This document shows, one piece after another, positions 8,782-21,443 of a stretch of 64,000 nt of DNA. A program made the position numbers and the translations under genes. The notes beneath the pieces were generated by a model. The model worked only from the letters and a program-made list of their open reading frames with translations. It did no database searches and had not been told where the DNA came from. Numbering within the stretch: the stretch's first letter is position 1; each line of letters opens with the position of its first letter. Origin of the DNA: Xenorhabdus bovienii SS-2004 (GTDB lineage Bacteria; Pseudomonadota; Gammaproteobacteria; Enterobacterales; Enterobacteriaceae); NCBI RefSeq assembly GCF_000027225.1, contig NC_013892.1, positions 2,852,001 through 2,916,000 on the forward strand. The letters run 5' to 3'.

Positions 8782-10632
8782 TTAAATCAAAAGCAGCAGA
8801 GCCAAAACCAGCACTGCACCCAACCCCAAAGAGGCAGCGTACCAACGGACTTGTCCGTTCTCACTTAAGCTAAGTCCCTTATTGCCCCAACGTGACAATA
8901 TGGCAGGAATATTCATCAGTGAGTTCAAAGGATCATTCTGTAATAGTTGAGTAATACCTTTGAATGGTTTCACGAATATCCAGTCATATAGTGCATCAAA
9001 TCCCCATGCATGGAACCACCATGTGGATAAGAAACGCCCCGGTATACTGTTTGCAGTGGCCTTAACCACAGCACGTTTGCCCAGGTACAACGCTGCTGCC
9101 AGCAAGATACCGAAAACAGCGACCACACCAGAAACAATCTCCAATGTCAGTTTGTCATCATGCCCTGCCGTTGTACTTCTTTCCGGCAGAACTCCCGCCA
9201 ACGGTGGCACAATCAGCGCTCCCACAAAAGTAGAGAGCACCAGCAGTACCGATAGAGGTAAAGTATGGGTAATCCCTTTGACTGGATGAGCCTTGGTATT
9301 TTCTTCACCGTGAAACACGATAAAGATCATGCGGAAGGTATACAGTGATGTCATCAAAGCACCGACAAGCCCTGCCAGCATCAGGTTCATATGACCATTC
9401 GCCAGTGCGCCCCACAGAATTTCATCTTTACTGTAGAAACCAGCAGTCAGAAGTGGCAGCGCTGACAGTGCCGAACCACCTACGATGAAGCAGAGATAAA
9501 CAAACGGAATACGCTTACTCAAGCCACCCATTTTGAAGATATTCTGTTCGTGGTGACAAGCCAGAATCACGGAGCCAGAAGCAAGGAATAACAGTGCCTT
9601 GAAGAATGCGTGAGTCATCAGGTGGAAGATGGCGGCATCCCACGCCTGAACGCCCAGAGCCAGAAACATATAACCAATCTGACTCATGGTGGAATAGGCC
9701 AGCACACGTTTGATATCGGTCTGCACCAGCGCTGCAAAGCCTGCCAGCAGCAAGGTAATAGCCCCAATAGTACCAACCAGATGAAGAATATCCGGCGCCA
9801 TCAGGAACAACGCATGGCTGCGGGCAATCAGGTAAACCCCGGCAGTAACCATAGTGGCCGCGTGGATCAAGGCAGAAACTGGTGTCGGACCTGCCATCGC
9901 ATCTGCCAACCATGTTTGCAGTGGTAACTGAGCCGATTTACCCACAGCACCACCCAGAATCATCAAGGTTGCCCAAGTAATCGCCGTAGAGCCTGCTTCG
10001 ATATGCTGCGGTGCCAATACCGCCAATTCGCGGAAACTCAATGTGCCAAGCTGGTCATAAAGGATGAACATCCCAATGGCAAGGAACACGTCACCTACGC
10101 GGGTTACGATGAAGGCTTTCATTGCCGCTGCACCATTGGCAGGCGTTTTATAGTAGAAACCGATCAGCAGATAACTACACAGCCCAACACCTTCCCAACC
10201 GAGGTACATCAGCAGCATGTTATCTGCCAGTACCAAAACCACCATACTGGCGATAAACAAATTGGTATAAGCGAAGAAACGGGAATAACCCTCTTCACCG
10301 CGCATGTACCATGAAGCATAAATATGGATCAGGAAACCAACGCCCGTCACGACACTCAGCATGGTCAGAGATAGCCCATCCAGTACCAGATTAACCGGAA
10401 TATTGAAGTTATCTGCCTCCATCCAGTTCCACAATGTCTGGCTGTAAACCAGCCCCTCTGCCCCATTCTGGGCGTGGAAATCCATCCCGGCCCAGAGTGT
10501 GACTAATGCTGCCAGCCCAACAGAAGCACTCCCAATGATAGCTGACAGATTTTCAGACCAGCGGCCACGAGAGAATGCCAATAGTAAAAAACCCAGCAGT
10601 GGCAGTAGAATTGTTAAATAGAGTAGGTTCAT
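8782..10632 (-). CDS. nuoL: NADH-quinone oxidoreductase subunit L
   Basis: 616 residues (613 in E. coli). It is the most distal antiporter-like subunit, with a long lateral amphipathic helix near the C-terminus. The N-terminal [20 protein letters not shown] is followed by the Oxidored_q1 core with [18 protein letters not shown] and [20 protein letters not shown], which carry the conserved channel Glu and Lys. Its start overlaps the nuoK stop by 4 bases (ATGA), indicating translational coupling. Full length and intact. Confidence 0.97.
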   Translation of the reverse strand: MNLLYLTILLPLLGFLLLAFSRGRWSENLSAIIGSASVGLAALVTLWAGMDFHAQNGAEGLVYSQTLWNWMEADNFNIPVNLVLDGLSLTMLSVVTGVGFLIHIYASWYMRGEEGYSRFFAYTNLFIASMVVLVLADNMLLMYLGWEGVGLCSYLLIGFYYKTPANGAAAMKAFIVTRVGDVFLAIGMFILYDQLGTLSFRELAVLAPQHIEAGSTAITWATLMILGGAVGKSAQLPLQTWLADAMAGPTPVSALIHAATMVTAGVYLIARSHALFLMAPDILHLVGTIGAITLLLAGFAALVQTDIKRVLAYSTMSQIGYMFLALGVQAWDAAIFHLMTHAFFKALLFLASGSVILACHHEQNIFKMGGLSKRIPFVYLCFIVGGSALSALPLLTAGFYSKDEILWGALANGHMNLMLAGLVGALMTSLYTFRMIFIVFHGEENTKAHPVKGITHTLPLSVLLVLSTFVGALIVPPLAGVLPERSTTAGHDDKLTLEIVSGVVAVFGILLAAALYLGKRAVVKATANSIPGRFLSTWWFHAWGFDALYDWIFVKPFKGITQLLQNDPLNSLMNIPAILSRWGNKGLSLSENGQVRWYAASLGLGAVLVLALLLLI

Positions 10633-10931
10633 CCGCGCATCTCACTGACTATATCAATATTCAGACTCTGGCGACGACGGTACAACTGTAGTAGCAGTGC
10701 CAGACCTATACTCGCCTCGGCGGCTGCCAGAGTAATGGCCAGAATGTACATCACCTGACCATCAGGCTGGAGCCAATAGCTGCCGGCAACAACAAACGCC
10801 AGAGCCGAAGCATTGATCATGATTTCCAGCCCGATCAGCATAAATAACAGATTGCGGCGGACAATCAGGCAAACAAAGCCCAATACAAACAAAATAGCCG
10901 CCAGAATCAGACCATGTTCTAAAGGTATCAT
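10629..10931 (-). CDS. nuoK: NADH-quinone oxidoreductase subunit K
   Basis: 100 residues, exactly the usual size. Three membrane helices carry the conserved buried Glu of the proton path ([14 protein letters not shown]) and a second Glu in [19 protein letters not shown]. It is homologous to MrpC-type subunits. It overlaps nuoL by 4 bases, and its first base is the last base of the nuoJ stop codon. Confidence 0.97.
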   Translation of the reverse strand: MIPLEHGLILAAILFVLGFVCLIVRRNLLFMLIGLEIMINASALAFVVAGSYWLQPDGQVMYILAITLAAAEASIGLALLLQLYRRRQSLNIDIVSEMRG

Positions 10932-11458
10932 TATTGATCCTCCGTACGATTACTGATCACTTCACCCTGACGATTTTCACGGCCAATGTGATAAGCCACT
11001 ACCAGCCCTGCCAGCAGTAACAGTGATGCCAGTTCTACTGCCAGAACATAAGGCCCGAACAGGCTAATTCCCACTTCTTTGGCACTGACCACTTCACCGC
11101 TGATCTCAGCCGTTGGCAGGCTGCTGATAGCAAAGATCAACACAATCAGCAGCACAGCAGCCAGAATAGCCGGGCCGATCCAAACGCGGAGCTGCAACCA
11201 TGCCCGTTCTTGCTCGACAACAGATTTACCGAGGTTGAGCATCATCACGACGAAGACAAACAACACCATGATCGCACCCGCGTAAACGATAATTTCCAGT
11301 GCGCCGGCAAAATATGCGCCCAGTGAAAAGAACACGACCGAAAGTGCCAACAGGGAAGTAATCAGGTACAGCAACGCATGTACTGAGTTAGTGTGCGTTA
11401 TCACCCTGAGTGTAGCGAGGATGGCAACCAGCCCTGCGACATAAAATGTAAATTCCAT
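10931..11458 (-). CDS. nuoJ: NADH-quinone oxidoreductase subunit J
   Basis: 175 residues with five predicted membrane helices. The conserved [28 protein letters not shown] segment holds the pi-bulge helix of the quinone-coupled proton path. It begins 12 bases after nuoI and touches nuoK with a one-base stop/start overlap. The C-terminal tail is short and polar ([15 protein letters not shown]). Full length. Confidence 0.96.
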   Translation of the reverse strand: MEFTFYVAGLVAILATLRVITHTNSVHALLYLITSLLALSVVFFSLGAYFAGALEIIVYAGAIMVLFVFVVMMLNLGKSVVEQERAWLQLRVWIGPAILAAVLLIVLIFAISSLPTAEISGEVVSAKEVGISLFGPYVLAVELASLLLLAGLVVAYHIGRENRQGEVISNRTEDQ

Positions 11459-11470
11459 GAATATCGCTCC

Positions 11471-12013
11471 TTACGGCAACAGGCTTTTAACATCGATAGG
11501 TTTAGCTTCATTGTCGGCTTCCCCTTTATCTTTGCCATCAATCGCCATGCCTGTCTTATGGTAAAAGTTATAATCAGGATATTTACCCGGTCCTGAAATC
11601 AGCAGATCTTCTTTTTCATATACGAGATCTTGACGCTTGAATTCACCCAATTCGAAATCCGGTGTCAACTGGATAGCGGTCGTCGGGCAAGCCTCTTCAC
11701 ACAGTCCGCAGAAAATGCAGCGCGAAAAGTTGATGCGGAAAAATTCAGGATACCATCGGCCATCTTTATGTTCGGCTTTTTGCAGTGAGATACATCCTAC
11801 TGGACACACCGCCGCACACAAGTTACAGGCGACACAACGCTCTTCACCGTCAGGATCACGCGTCAGAACGATGCGCCCACGGTAACGGGGTGGCAAATAA
11901 ACCGGCTCTTCCGGATACATTTTTGTTTCGCGTTTATGGAAGGCATGAAGCCCTATCATCCAAATACTGCGTACCTGGGTGGCGAAACCAACCACTAACT
12001 CTTTCAATGTCAT
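11471..12013 (-). CDS. nuoI: NADH-quinone oxidoreductase subunit I (2x 4Fe-4S)
   Basis: 180 residues, the length of E. coli NuoI. Two ferredoxin-type motifs, [16 protein letters not shown] and [16 protein letters not shown], bind clusters N6a and N6b, which pass electrons to NuoB in the peripheral arm. The N-terminal hydrophobic stretch anchors it next to NuoH. It lies between nuoH and nuoJ in the standard order. Confidence 0.97.
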   Translation of the reverse strand: MTLKELVVGFATQVRSIWMIGLHAFHKRETKMYPEEPVYLPPRYRGRIVLTRDPDGEERCVACNLCAAVCPVGCISLQKAEHKDGRWYPEFFRINFSRCIFCGLCEEACPTTAIQLTPDFELGEFKRQDLVYEKEDLLISGPGKYPDYNFYHKTGMAIDGKDKGEADNEAKPIDVKSLLP

Positions 12014-12028
12014 GGTTCAATCCCCCCT

Positions 12029-13006
12029 TTATTGAGCGTTGTATAAAATTACTGCGGCAGTCGCCAGCAAGTTGAGTAAAGTTAACGGCAGGCAGACTTT
12101 CCAGCCAAATGACATCACTTGGTCATAACGCGGACGCGGCAATGCGGCACGGATCAGAATGAACATCACCATGAAAAATGCCGTTTTCAACGCAAACCAG
12201 ATGAAGGAAGGCAATAAAGGCCCATGCCAGCCACCAAAGAACAGTGTGACGATTAAAGCAGATACCGTCACGATACCGATATATTCCCCGACAAAGAACA
12301 AACCGAATTTCATGCCGGAATATTCGACGTGATAACCATCCGCCAATTCCTGCTCTGCTTCCGGCTGGTCAAAAGGGTGACGGTGACACACCGCCACACC
12401 AGCAATAGCAAAGGTCAGGAAACCAAAGAACTGGGGAATGACATTCCACATATGTTGTTGTGAATTGACGATATCCACCATGTTGAAGGAGCCAGCCTGT
12501 GCTACGACACCCATCAGAGCAAGACCAAGGAAAACTTCATAGCTCAGTGTCTGTGCCGATGCGCGCATTGCCCCCAACAGGGAATATTTATTGTTGCTCG
12601 ACCAACCGGCAAACAGCACAGCGTAAACCGACAAACCTGCCATCATCATAAAGAACAGAATGCCGATGTTCAGATCCGCCACCATCCACGTTGGGCTGAC
12701 TGGCACGATAGCAAACGCCAGCAGTAACGAGCAGAAAGCAATGATTGGAGCCAGAGTGAAAATAGCCCGATCGGAGAAACGCGGTACCCAGTCCTCTTTA
12801 AAAAACATTTTGAGCATGTCAGCGACGAGCTGCAATGAACCGCCCCAACCCACACGGTTTGGCCCGTAGCGGTTCTGGAATAGCCCAAGCAGGCGGCGTT
12901 CACCGAAACTCATGAACGCCCCGCAAACAACAACAACCAGCAGAATGACAACCGCTTTCAGAATAGTAATCAAGACTTCAATCACATCGGGAGTAAACCA
13001 ACTCAT
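12029..13006 (-). CDS. nuoH: NADH-quinone oxidoreductase subunit H
   Basis: 325 residues, a membrane protein with eight helices that forms the heel of complex I and most of the quinone chamber. The conserved [20 protein letters not shown] loop and the acidic [20 protein letters not shown] stretch, which faces the quinone site, are present. Its ATG overlaps the nuoG stop by 4 bases. Intact. Confidence 0.97.
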   Translation of the reverse strand: MSWFTPDVIEVLITILKAVVILLVVVVCGAFMSFGERRLLGLFQNRYGPNRVGWGGSLQLVADMLKMFFKEDWVPRFSDRAIFTLAPIIAFCSLLLAFAIVPVSPTWMVADLNIGILFFMMMAGLSVYAVLFAGWSSNNKYSLLGAMRASAQTLSYEVFLGLALMGVVAQAGSFNMVDIVNSQQHMWNVIPQFFGFLTFAIAGVAVCHRHPFDQPEAEQELADGYHVEYSGMKFGLFFVGEYIGIVTVSALIVTLFFGGWHGPLLPSFIWFALKTAFFMVMFILIRAALPRPRYDQVMSFGWKVCLPLTLLNLLATAAVILYNAQ

Positions 13007-15729
13007 TGTGCCATCCCCCGTAAGTTATTGACTGATTTACCCGCCAGAACAGGTGGAATACCCGGCATTCCCAGCGGCAGGCCAATCTGACCCTGCACCA
13101 GATTGCCGCTTAAGCGCACAGCCAGACGCAATTGTTGACCCGCACAGTCAAATTCCATCATGGAACCTTCTTTCACATTCAGATGTTCAGCATCCTGATG
13201 ATTTATCATCACATACGGCTCAGGCATACGTTCCTGTATTACTTCTGCACGCTGTGACAATTCTTCACTGCCGAACAGGTGGAAATAAGGCGCGACATAC
13301 CATTGGTTTTTCTGTGCAGCAAATGCAGCCGGAATGCTGTCAAAGTAGTTCAACCCACCATCGGTCGTTTCAATCAAACGCATACCAGGATCACCGAAAC
13401 GCAGTTTGCCACCGACTTCCGCCTGGAATTTGTTCCATGCCTGCGGGGAGTTCCAGCCGGGCGCCCATGCAAATGGGATTTGCTGACGTTCGGCAAACGG
13501 GCTGTTGTTCCCTTCCATTGAGAAAGCAAATGCCGTGTCGATATCCTGCGGTTGGCGCTGCTCATGGACACTAACATTGGCCAGCATTGCCGTACGGCCA
13601 CTGTAACGATGAGGTGAACGAGCCAATTTCTGACCACGGATACGGAATGTGGAATCCGGAGCGGCATTAACGATACCTTTGAATTGAGGCATAGCTTTGA
13701 CACAAGCTTCAATCACATGGTCAAGTTGCGCCCAGTCAGTCTGGCATTGTGCGTAAGTGGTATACAGGGAATGCATCCAGCGCCAGCTTTCCAGCATAAC
13801 GACAGATTTGTCATAGAATGACGGTTCATAAACCTGAAAATAGCGCTGGGCACGGCCTTCCTGATTCACCAGCGTACCATCACTTTCGGCAAAGCTGGCA
13901 GCTGACAGAATCAAGTGAGCCTTATCCATGATAGCAGTACGTTGATGATCAACGACGATCAGATTTTTCAGGCTGCCTAATGCACTGTCAATCTTATCGG
14001 CTGCCGCATGCCGATAGAGATCATTTTCCACTACAATCGCGGTATCAGAATCGCCTTTGGCAATACGCTGCAAAGCGACATCCAACGGCTGTGCTTCCAT
14101 CATCGCCAGACCGAGGCTATTAGCATAAGCCGCAACAAAGGAAAGCCCAACATTTGCACCTTTGTCTTTCAATGCCCATGCGATATTGGCCGCCGCCTGA
14201 ATCAATGCATCACTGCCAGCATTACTACCACTGATAATCAATGGTTTTTTCGCATCACGCAGTGCCTGTGCAACAATTTCTACCTTCGTTTTCAGCTCAT
14301 CCGGCAGGTCATTGACGGCGGGTGCAATGCTGTTCAGGGCATGCGCCACAGCAAAACCAAATCGGGCTTGATCATCAGTTGGTGCACGGTAATTCCATGC
14401 TGCAATATCATCCAGTCGGGTATCATCAACGCTGGTTAAAAACAAAGGATATTTGGCGTGCTGACCGATATTCATCACTGCGGCAATCTGCCAATCAGCC
14501 ACTTTCTGAGCCGCCGCCATTTCACGCGCCTTGCCCTTGACCGCCTGGCGTACAGACAGTGCCATGCGAGCCCCCGTTTGGGTCAGATCTTCACCCAAAA
14601 TCAGTACTGCATCGTAACCTTCGATCTCACGCAGGGATGGAGTATAGACGCCGCCTTGCTGAAGAATTTCCAGTATCATATCGAGTCGGTTCTGTTCTTC
14701 CACGGATATGCCGCTATAGAAGTTTTCTTCACCAACCAGTTCACGCAGAGCAAAGTTGCTTTCAATGCTGGCGCGTGGCGAACCGATACCAATAGCATTT
14801 TTGGCCTGACGCAAAATATCCGCCCCACCCTGCATAACCTGCTCGGCATTCAGTGAAATCCACTGATCACCACGCAATTGCTGTGGCTGACGAGGACGAT
14901 CGTCACGGTTAACATAACCGTAGCCAAAACGACCACGGTCACACATAAAGTAGTGGTTAACGGTGCCATTGTAACGGTTCTCAATCCGGCGAACTTCACC
15001 ATGACGTTCACCGGGACTGGTATTACAGCCAATACTGCACTGTTGGCAGATGCTTGGTGCAAACTGCATATCCCACTTACGGTTGTAACGCTCTGAATGG
15101 GTCTTGTCGGTAAATACCCCTGTCGGGCAGATTTCAACAAGGTTGCCGGAAAATTCACTCTCCAGCGTACCACTTTCAGTGCGACCAAAATAAACGTTGT
15201 CATGAGCACCATAAACGCCAAAGTCTGTGCCGTCCGCATAATCTTTGTAGTAGCGAACGCAACGGTAACAGGCGATGCAGCGGTTCATTTCATGGGCAAC
15301 AAATGGCCCCAGTTCCTGATTTTGGTGAGTACGTTTGGTAAAACGGTATTTACGGAATGAATGCCCCGTCATCACCGTCATATCCTGCAAGTGACAGTTA
15401 CCCCCTTCCTCACAGACAGGGCAGTCATGGGGATGGTTGGTCATCAACCATTCCACGACACTTGCGCGAAATTGCTTCGCTTCTTCATCATCAATGGAGA
15501 TAAACGTGCCTTCTGTCGCTGGTGTCATACAAGACATCACCAGACGACCACGCGTATCTTCCGCGTTCTGATATTGCTTCACCGCACACTGGCGGCAAGC
15601 GCCAACGCTTCCCAGCGCTGGATGCCAGCAAAAATAAGGTATATCCAGCCCCAATGAGAGGCAGGCTTGTAACAGGTTATCAGCCCCGTTTACATCATAT
15701 TCTTTGCCGTCTACATGTATCGTAGCCAT
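13003..15729 (-). CDS. nuoG: NADH-quinone oxidoreductase subunit G
   Basis: The open frame begins at 15852, but the family start [18 protein letters not shown] is at 15729, giving 908 residues, identical in length to E. coli NuoG. The upstream 41 codons overlap the end of nuoF and are not part of the family. The order is an N-terminal 2Fe-2S domain (Cys in [17 protein letters not shown]), the His/Cys motif [12 protein letters not shown] for the next cluster, a 4Fe-4S motif [17 protein letters not shown], then a molybdopterin-oxidoreductase-like fold with its extra cluster N7 ([12 protein letters not shown]). It carries electrons from NuoE/F toward NuoI. Confidence 0.96.
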   Translation of the reverse strand: MATIHVDGKEYDVNGADNLLQACLSLGLDIPYFCWHPALGSVGACRQCAVKQYQNAEDTRGRLVMSCMTPATEGTFISIDDEEAKQFRASVVEWLMTNHPHDCPVCEEGGNCHLQDMTVMTGHSFRKYRFTKRTHQNQELGPFVAHEMNRCIACYRCVRYYKDYADGTDFGVYGAHDNVYFGRTESGTLESEFSGNLVEICPTGVFTDKTHSERYNRKWDMQFAPSICQQCSIGCNTSPGERHGEVRRIENRYNGTVNHYFMCDRGRFGYGYVNRDDRPRQPQQLRGDQWISLNAEQVMQGGADILRQAKNAIGIGSPRASIESNFALRELVGEENFYSGISVEEQNRLDMILEILQQGGVYTPSLREIEGYDAVLILGEDLTQTGARMALSVRQAVKGKAREMAAAQKVADWQIAAVMNIGQHAKYPLFLTSVDDTRLDDIAAWNYRAPTDDQARFGFAVAHALNSIAPAVNDLPDELKTKVEIVAQALRDAKKPLIISGSNAGSDALIQAAANIAWALKDKGANVGLSFVAAYANSLGLAMMEAQPLDVALQRIAKGDSDTAIVVENDLYRHAAADKIDSALGSLKNLIVVDHQRTAIMDKAHLILSAASFAESDGTLVNQEGRAQRYFQVYEPSFYDKSVVMLESWRWMHSLYTTYAQCQTDWAQLDHVIEACVKAMPQFKGIVNAAPDSTFRIRGQKLARSPHRYSGRTAMLANVSVHEQRQPQDIDTAFAFSMEGNNSPFAERQQIPFAWAPGWNSPQAWNKFQAEVGGKLRFGDPGMRLIETTDGGLNYFDSIPAAFAAQKNQWYVAPYFHLFGSEELSQRAEVIQERMPEPYVMINHQDAEHLNVKEGSMMEFDCAGQQLRLAVRLSGNLVQGQIGLPLGMPGIPPVLAGKSVNNLRGMAQ

Positions 15730-15811
15730 AGTCAGCATGCTTCCCAATGGCCTGCCGTGGCAGGCGTTAATCAAAAATTCTGCTTGAGCGAACCGTTCTT
15801 GCAAACAAGCC

Positions 15812-17176
15812 TTACCAGCGCTGCTTAAGCAGGTTTGGCTGAATGCCCGCAATCAGATTGGTGTTGCCGTAGTCTTTGGTGACAATTCCCGCTTCAAATT
15901 CATCACGGAAATATTTAATAGCACTCTGCAAAGGCTCCATAGCGCCGGGCGCATGGGCACAGAAAGTTTTGCCGGGGCCGAGGAAACGGCAGAGTTGTTC
16001 CAAAGTTTCGATATCACCAGGCTGACCTTTCCCGTTCTCAATGGCGCGGAGGATTTTAACGCTCCACGGCAAACCATCACGGCATGGCGTACACCAGCCA
16101 CAGGATTCACGGGCGAAAAACTCTTCAAGGTTACGGGTCAGGGAAACGATGTTGATCTCATGATCAACGGCCATTGCGAGTGCAGTTCCCAAGCGGCTGC
16201 CTGCTTTAGCGATATTTTCAAAATCCATCGGCAGATCAAGGTGATCCACAGTCAGGAAATCGGTTCCCGCTCCGCCGGGCTGCCAAGCCTTGAATTTCAG
16301 ACCGTCACGCATACCACCCGCATAATCTTCGAGAATTTCACGGGCAGTGGTGCCAAAAGGCAGTTCCCAAACGCCCGGATTTTTGACCCGACCGGAAAAG
16401 CCCATCAGTTTGGTGCCGGCATCTTTACTTTTGCCTTCGCTCAGACCGATGTACCACTCTTTACCATATTCAAGGATCGCAGGGACGTTACACAAGGTTT
16501 CAACATTGTTTACACAAGTTGGTTTACCCCATACGCCGGACGTAGCCGGAAATGGAGGTTTTGAACGGGGATTCGCCCGACGTCCTTCAAGGGAGTTAAT
16601 CAACGCGGTTTCTTCACCACAGATATAACGCCCTGCGCCGGTATGAACAAACAGTTCAAAATCAAAACCACTACCAAGAATATTTTTACCGAGCAAACCG
16701 GCCGCTTTAGCTTCTTCAATTGCTCTGCGCAGATGTACCGCCGCCTCGACATATTCGCCACGCAGGAAGATGTAGCCGCGGTAGGCTTTCAACGCAAATG
16801 CGCTGATCAGCATCCCTTCCACCAGCAGATGAGGCAGCTGCTCCATCAACAGGCGGTCTTTGTAGGTTCCCGGCTCCATTTCATCCGCGTTACACAGCAA
16901 ATAGCGAATGTTCATGCTTTCATCTTTTGGCATCAGGCTCCACTTCAAGCCCGTGGAAAAACCTGCTCCACCACGCCCTTTCAAACCAGCATCTTTCACC
17001 AGCGTGGTAACTTCATCAGGAACCATGCCCTTCAGTGCTTTTTCAGCTCCTTTATAACCACTCTTGCTACGGTATTCATCCAGCCAGACAGGTTGTTGGT
17101 CATCACGCAACCGCCATGTCAGGGGATGAGTTTCCGCTACGCGGATAATTTCTTTCACTCCTGAGTGCGTTGTCAT
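15812..17176 (-). CDS. nuoF: NADH-quinone oxidoreductase subunit F (NADH- and FMN-binding)
   Basis: 454 residues (445 in E. coli; the extra few are at the ends). It binds NADH and FMN through the glycine-rich [16 protein letters not shown] loop and [17 protein letters not shown], and holds the 4Fe-4S cluster N3 at [12 protein letters not shown] plus a downstream Cys. It is the electron entry point of complex I. Its ATG overlaps the nuoE stop by 4 bases. Confidence 0.97.
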   Translation of the reverse strand: MTTHSGVKEIIRVAETHPLTWRLRDDQQPVWLDEYRSKSGYKGAEKALKGMVPDEVTTLVKDAGLKGRGGAGFSTGLKWSLMPKDESMNIRYLLCNADEMEPGTYKDRLLMEQLPHLLVEGMLISAFALKAYRGYIFLRGEYVEAAVHLRRAIEEAKAAGLLGKNILGSGFDFELFVHTGAGRYICGEETALINSLEGRRANPRSKPPFPATSGVWGKPTCVNNVETLCNVPAILEYGKEWYIGLSEGKSKDAGTKLMGFSGRVKNPGVWELPFGTTAREILEDYAGGMRDGLKFKAWQPGGAGTDFLTVDHLDLPMDFENIAKAGSRLGTALAMAVDHEINIVSLTRNLEEFFARESCGWCTPCRDGLPWSVKILRAIENGKGQPGDIETLEQLCRFLGPGKTFCAHAPGAMEPLQSAIKYFRDEFEAGIVTKDYGNTNLIAGIQPNLLKQRW

Positions 17177-17718
17177 GGATACTGCTCCAGTAGTTTTTCA
17201 ATTTCTTCTGGTTTCACGTAACTGTGAGTGTCCTCATCAATCATCATGGTAGGCCCCTTGTCACAGTTCCCCAGACAACAGGTTGGCAACAGTGTGAAAC
17301 GCCCATCTTCCGTAGTTTGCCCCGGACGAATGTTCAAGTGCATTTCTATCGCTGCCTGAACATCCTGATAACCTGTGATGTGACACACAACGCTATCGCA
17401 ATAGCGAATAATGTGACGCCCTACTGGCTGGCGGTAAATCTGGCTGTAAAACGTCGCCACCCCTTCCACATCACTGGCGGGAATACCCAAAACTTCAGCA
17501 ACGGCATAGATGGCGCCGTCCGGCACCCAACCACGCTGTTTCTGCACAATTTTCAGTGCCTCAATTGACGCGGCACGCGGATCTTCGTAATGGTGTTTTT
17601 CCTGCTCGATGGCATCACGTTCTGCGGTACTCAGTACAAACGCACCCTGTGTCTGAGCGTCCGTTACGTTAATCACATCAAGACGTACTTGCTTGTTTGC
17701 GTTAAATTCACTTTGCAT
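17173..17718 (-). CDS. nuoE: NADH-quinone oxidoreductase subunit E (2Fe-2S)
   Basis: 181 residues, about 15 longer than the E. coli protein because of an N-terminal extension ([20 protein letters not shown]); a later start is possible. It has a thioredoxin-like fold carrying 2Fe-2S cluster N1a through Cys of YCDSVVCHI and [13 protein letters not shown]. It pairs with NuoF in the NADH dehydrogenase module. Its start lies 2 bases past the nuoCD stop. Confidence 0.96.
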   Translation of the reverse strand: MQSEFNANKQVRLDVINVTDAQTQGAFVLSTAERDAIEQEKHHYEDPRAASIEALKIVQKQRGWVPDGAIYAVAEVLGIPASDVEGVATFYSQIYRQPVGRHIIRYCDSVVCHITGYQDVQAAIEMHLNIRPGQTTEDGRFTLLPTCCLGNCDKGPTMMIDEDTHSYVKPEEIEKLLEQYP

Positions 17719-17720
17719 CG

Positions 17721-19520
17721 TTAGCGATCCACATCAGACATAACAAAATCGATACTGCCCAGATAAACGATCAGGTCAGAAACCAGACTGCCGCGGATCA
17801 CCGATGGGATCTGCTGCAAGTGAGCAAAACTCGGTGTACGGATGCGGGTACGGTAACTCATAGTGTTACCATCACTGGTCAGGTAATAACTGTTGATACC
17901 CTTGGTTGCTTCAATCATCTGGAATGATTCATTGGCAGGCATAACCGGACCCCATGACACTTGCAGGAAGTGGTTGATCATGGTTTCGATGTGTTGCAGG
18001 GTACGCTCTCTGGGTGGTGGAGTGGTCAGTGGGTGATCCGCCTTGAACGGGCCTTCTGGCATATTCTTGAGACACTGCTCAAGGATGCGCATGCTCTGGC
18101 GGATCTCTTCCACTTTCAGCATGACACGGTCGTAACAGTCACCGTTATAACCTGTTGGCACTTCAAAATCGAAGTTCTCATAGCCGGAATAAGGGCGCCA
18201 TTTACGCACGTCAAAACCGATACCAGTTGCACGCAAACCTGCACCTGTCACGCCCCAGTCCAATGCCTGCTTGGAGTTATAAGAAGCTACGCCTACAGAA
18301 CGCCCTTTCAGAACACTGTTTTTCAGCGCTGCCTTGACATAGGAATTCAAACGTTTTGGCATCCAGTCAAGCAGTTCACGCAGAAGTTTATCCCAGCCTC
18401 GGGGCAAGTCATGAGCAACACCGCCAATACGGAACCATGCTGGATGCATACGGAATCCGGTAATCGCCTCGACGACATCGTACACTTTCTGACGGTCTGT
18501 AAAGGCGAAGAACACTGGAGACATTGCGCCAACGTCCTGAATAAATGTACTGATATAGAGTAGGTGGCTGTTAATGCGGAACAACTCAGACAACATGACG
18601 CGGATAGTTTTCACGCGATCAGGCACATCAATGCCAGCCAGTTTCTCAACGGCCAGCACGTACGGCATTTCGTTGACACATCCTCCCAAATACTCGACAC
18701 GATCGGTGTAAGGGATATAACTGTGCCATGACTGACGTTCACCCATTTTTTCCGCACCACGGTGGTGGTAGCCAATATCGGGAACACAATCAATGATTTC
18801 TTCGCCATCAAGCTGAAGAACAATGCGGAATGCGCCGTGAGCTGAAGGATGATTGGGGCCGAGGTTGAGGAACATGAAATCCTCACTTTCGGTACCGCGT
18901 TTCATACCCCACTCTTCTGGTTTGAAAGTCAGTGCTTCCATTTCCAGATCTTCTTTCTGCTTGGTCAACATGAAAGGGTCGAATTCCGTAGCGCGTGCGG
19001 AATATTCCTTGCGCAGCGGGTGTCCTTCCCATGTATCCGGCATCAGGATGCGACGCAAATTCGGATGACCATTGAATGTAATCCCGAACATCTCCCACGT
19101 TTCACGCTCATACCAATTAGCATTAGAGTAAATTGACGTGATGGTTGGGATATTCAAGTCTTTTTCATTGAGTGCGACTTTCAGCATGATGTCACGATTA
19201 CGCTCAATGGAAATCAAGTGATAAAATACCGAAAAGTCTGCCGCAGGAAGCCCCTGTCGGTGAGAGCGCTGACGCTCATCGACACCATGCAGGTCAAACA
19301 GCATGACATAAGGTTTGGGCAATTTTTTCAGAAACGTTATTACTGCCAGTAATTGTTCTCGCCTAACCCAGACAACCGGCATACCGGTACGGGTAGGCTG
19401 GACGGAAAAGGCCTCTGGGCCAAATTGACGATTAAGCTCGCTTACAACCGGATCATCAAAGTGATCCTGAGTTTCCCAAGCAGGCCGTGCGCTTTCTTGC
19501 GCTATCTGATCTGTCATCAT
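17721..19520 (-). CDS. nuoC: NADH-quinone oxidoreductase fused subunit C/D
   Basis: 599 residues, the fused NuoCD form typical of gamma-proteobacteria. Residues about 1-190 are the 30-kDa NuoC part ([21 protein letters not shown]). Residues about 205-599 are the 49-kDa NuoD part related to NiFe-hydrogenase large subunits ([23 protein letters not shown]) and help form the quinone-binding pocket beside NuoB. Start choice: two Met open the frame; 19520 is used but 19517 is equally possible. Confidence 0.96.
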   Translation of the reverse strand: MMTDQIAQESARPAWETQDHFDDPVVSELNRQFGPEAFSVQPTRTGMPVVWVRREQLLAVITFLKKLPKPYVMLFDLHGVDERQRSHRQGLPAADFSVFYHLISIERNRDIMLKVALNEKDLNIPTITSIYSNANWYERETWEMFGITFNGHPNLRRILMPDTWEGHPLRKEYSARATEFDPFMLTKQKEDLEMEALTFKPEEWGMKRGTESEDFMFLNLGPNHPSAHGAFRIVLQLDGEEIIDCVPDIGYHHRGAEKMGERQSWHSYIPYTDRVEYLGGCVNEMPYVLAVEKLAGIDVPDRVKTIRVMLSELFRINSHLLYISTFIQDVGAMSPVFFAFTDRQKVYDVVEAITGFRMHPAWFRIGGVAHDLPRGWDKLLRELLDWMPKRLNSYVKAALKNSVLKGRSVGVASYNSKQALDWGVTGAGLRATGIGFDVRKWRPYSGYENFDFEVPTGYNGDCYDRVMLKVEEIRQSMRILEQCLKNMPEGPFKADHPLTTPPPRERTLQHIETMINHFLQVSWGPVMPANESFQMIEATKGINSYYLTSDGNTMSYRTRIRTPSFAHLQQIPSVIRGSLVSDLIVYLGSIDFVMSDVDR

Positions 19521-19600
19521 TCTTCACCACAACGCTTGATCAGGGTTTATTGTGATCGCAACACATTGCTCTGGTTACGTACGCTATATGGCTAAAAGCC

Positions 19601-20275
19601 TTAAATTTCGTCTGGGGTACGCAGGTTTTTCACTGCAATACGTTCACCGCGCTTCCGTTCTCTTTCTGATTGCATATTAGCGCGGTAAACCCCCTGATCG
19701 CCGACAACCCATGATAGAGGGCGGCGCTCTTTGCCTATAGACTCCTGCAACAGCAGCAGTGCTTGCATATAGGCTTCGGGGCGGGGAGGACAGCCCGGGA
19801 TATAAACATCAACAGGGATAAATTTATCGACCCCTTGAACTACAGAATAAATATCGTACATACCGCCGGAGTTTGCACAGGCACCCATGGAAATTACCCA
19901 TTTTGGCTCAAGCAGCTGGTCATACAGACGTTGAATAACGGGTGCCATTTTGACGAAGCAGGTTCCTGAAATCACCATGAAGTCGGCCTGACGTGGGGAT
20001 GCCCGCAATACTTCTGCGCCGAAACGCGCAACATCGTGAACGGCGGTAAATGACGTCACCATTTCTACATAACAACAGGAAAGTCCGAAGTTATAAGGCC
20101 ACAAGGAATTCTTTCTTCCCCAGTTCACCATGTCATGCAAAGCATGTTCCAGTTTACCCATATAGACACTGCGGTGAACGTGCTGCTCCAGGGGATCATT
20201 GACAAGTTCCTGTTTTTGCAGGGGATAACGGTCATTCTCACCGTTCGGTTCTATGCGGGTGAGCGTATAATCCAT
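19601..20275 (-). CDS. nuoB: NADH-quinone oxidoreductase subunit B (4Fe-4S N2)
   Basis: 224 residues. Cluster N2, the last iron-sulfur centre before quinone, is held by the adjacent pair Cys67-Cys68 in [10 protein letters not shown], plus Cys of [12 protein letters not shown] and [13 protein letters not shown]. Full length, cytoplasmic face of the membrane. It follows nuoA by 16 bases; an 80-base spacer separates it from nuoCD. Confidence 0.97.
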   Translation of the reverse strand: MDYTLTRIEPNGENDRYPLQKQELVNDPLEQHVHRSVYMGKLEHALHDMVNWGRKNSLWPYNFGLSCCYVEMVTSFTAVHDVARFGAEVLRASPRQADFMVISGTCFVKMAPVIQRLYDQLLEPKWVISMGACANSGGMYDIYSVVQGVDKFIPVDVYIPGCPPRPEAYMQALLLLQESIGKERRPLSWVVGDQGVYRANMQSERERKRGERIAVKNLRTPDEI

Positions 20276-20291
20276 CTTTATGCCTCGCTAT

Positions 20292-20735
20292 TTACTGCAT
20301 ATGACTGTTGTTGGTATGAATGTCAGCACTGGGTTGACTGACTTGACGTTGTGAGCGTACAGGAGTCCAGTTCAGTGCTCCGATGCGAGCCAGATAAACC
20401 AAGCCTGCCAATAACACCAAAATGAAAATACTTGCTTCGGCAAAACCCAGCCAGCCACTTTCTTTAATAGAAACTGACCATGCGTATAAGTAAAGGGCTT
20501 CAACATCGAAGATGACAAAGAACATGGCGACCAGATAAAACTTCGCTGACAGGCGGAGACGGGCGCTGCCGACAGAATCGATACCCGATTCATAAGGTAT
20601 GTGTTTCGCTCTGCCTTTTGACCTGCCCCCCAGGAAGTACGCACCCAATAACATAAGCGCACACAGACCAAAAGCACCTAGCAGGAAAACTGCAAACGCC
20701 CAGTGATGGGCAAAAACTCCAGTGGATGTAGACAT
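20292..20735 (-). CDS. nuoA: NADH-quinone oxidoreductase subunit A
   Basis: 147 residues with three membrane helices. The conserved loop after helix 1 ([20 protein letters not shown]) and the acidic [11 protein letters not shown] of helix 2 identify NuoA. It is the first gene of the operon; the 700-base AT-rich region upstream, between it and lrhA, presumably carries the main nuo promoter. The C-terminal tail ([18 protein letters not shown]) is polar. Confidence 0.96.
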   Translation of the reverse strand: MSTSTGVFAHHWAFAVFLLGAFGLCALMLLGAYFLGGRSKGRAKHIPYESGIDSVGSARLRLSAKFYLVAMFFVIFDVEALYLYAWSVSIKESGWLGFAEASIFILVLLAGLVYLARIGALNWTPVRSQRQVSQPSADIHTNNSHMQ

Positions 20736-21389
20736 ACTCGTTGCTTACTCATCAAAAGTGGTGTCAAGATGTCTGCTTTTTTGCCGGCAGTGTTGCACCA
20801 CATCGACTCATGGGAAGGGATAACAACCAAATATGAAACAGTGCTAATCAATATCATTAATAGCTTGAATCGTCTTGGTTTTTATTCCTCTAAACAATAT
20901 TTTGCCTGCATGGCAAAAGCGACTACCTATTTATTTACAAACAAAAAACCATTAATTAACAGATTGTGCTTATATATCGCTAAAACGTGTCAGTCGAGTA
21001 AAAAGCCACCAACACGCTATAACTAGTTTAACCGATAACTCGACTTTACTACACTATTATCTCAGGAAAAACCTGTCTTTCCACCGCACTGATCAGAGTA
21101 TTTTTATGATCGAGTGCACAATTTCATTGAAAAATATTCAACACTTGAATGTAATTCATTCAATCATTAATAAATTATTTCTAAAAAGGACTATAGAACC
21201 GTAATCTAGCAACTATTTCCAAAAGCGAGTTTATTTTATCAATTTAAAAAAATGAAAGTTGTTAACAAAACAACATTCCTTTAACTAAAATTCGAAAGAG
21301 ATAGGAAAATTAATAGGGTATATTTTTGGAGGGAAATATCAGAAATGGAAACGAAAACCTGAAGAACTATTAATAACAGTTTAGAGAAA
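20736..21389. promoter_or_regulatory. lrhA-nuoA intergenic region, presumed nuo promoter region
   Basis: About 700 AT-rich bases upstream of nuoA with no convincing ORF. In E. coli the same position holds the nuo promoter and sites for anaerobic regulators. Here I see only general AT-rich tracts and an inverted repeat GTTGTT...AACAAC at 21258-21274; no regulator site is claimed. Confidence 0.45.
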
Positions 21390-21426
21390 GGCTAATATCT
21401 CTACAAATAAAATGGAAATATTAGCC
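21390..21426 (-). terminator. Terminator-like hairpin after lrhA
   Basis: Nine-base perfect stem GGCTAATAT / ATATTAGCC with a 19-base AT-rich loop, 18 bases after the lrhA stop. On the minus strand it is followed by the T-rich TTTCTCT. Moderate strength. Confidence 0.55.
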
Positions 21427-21443
21427 TATAAAACACGTAATAC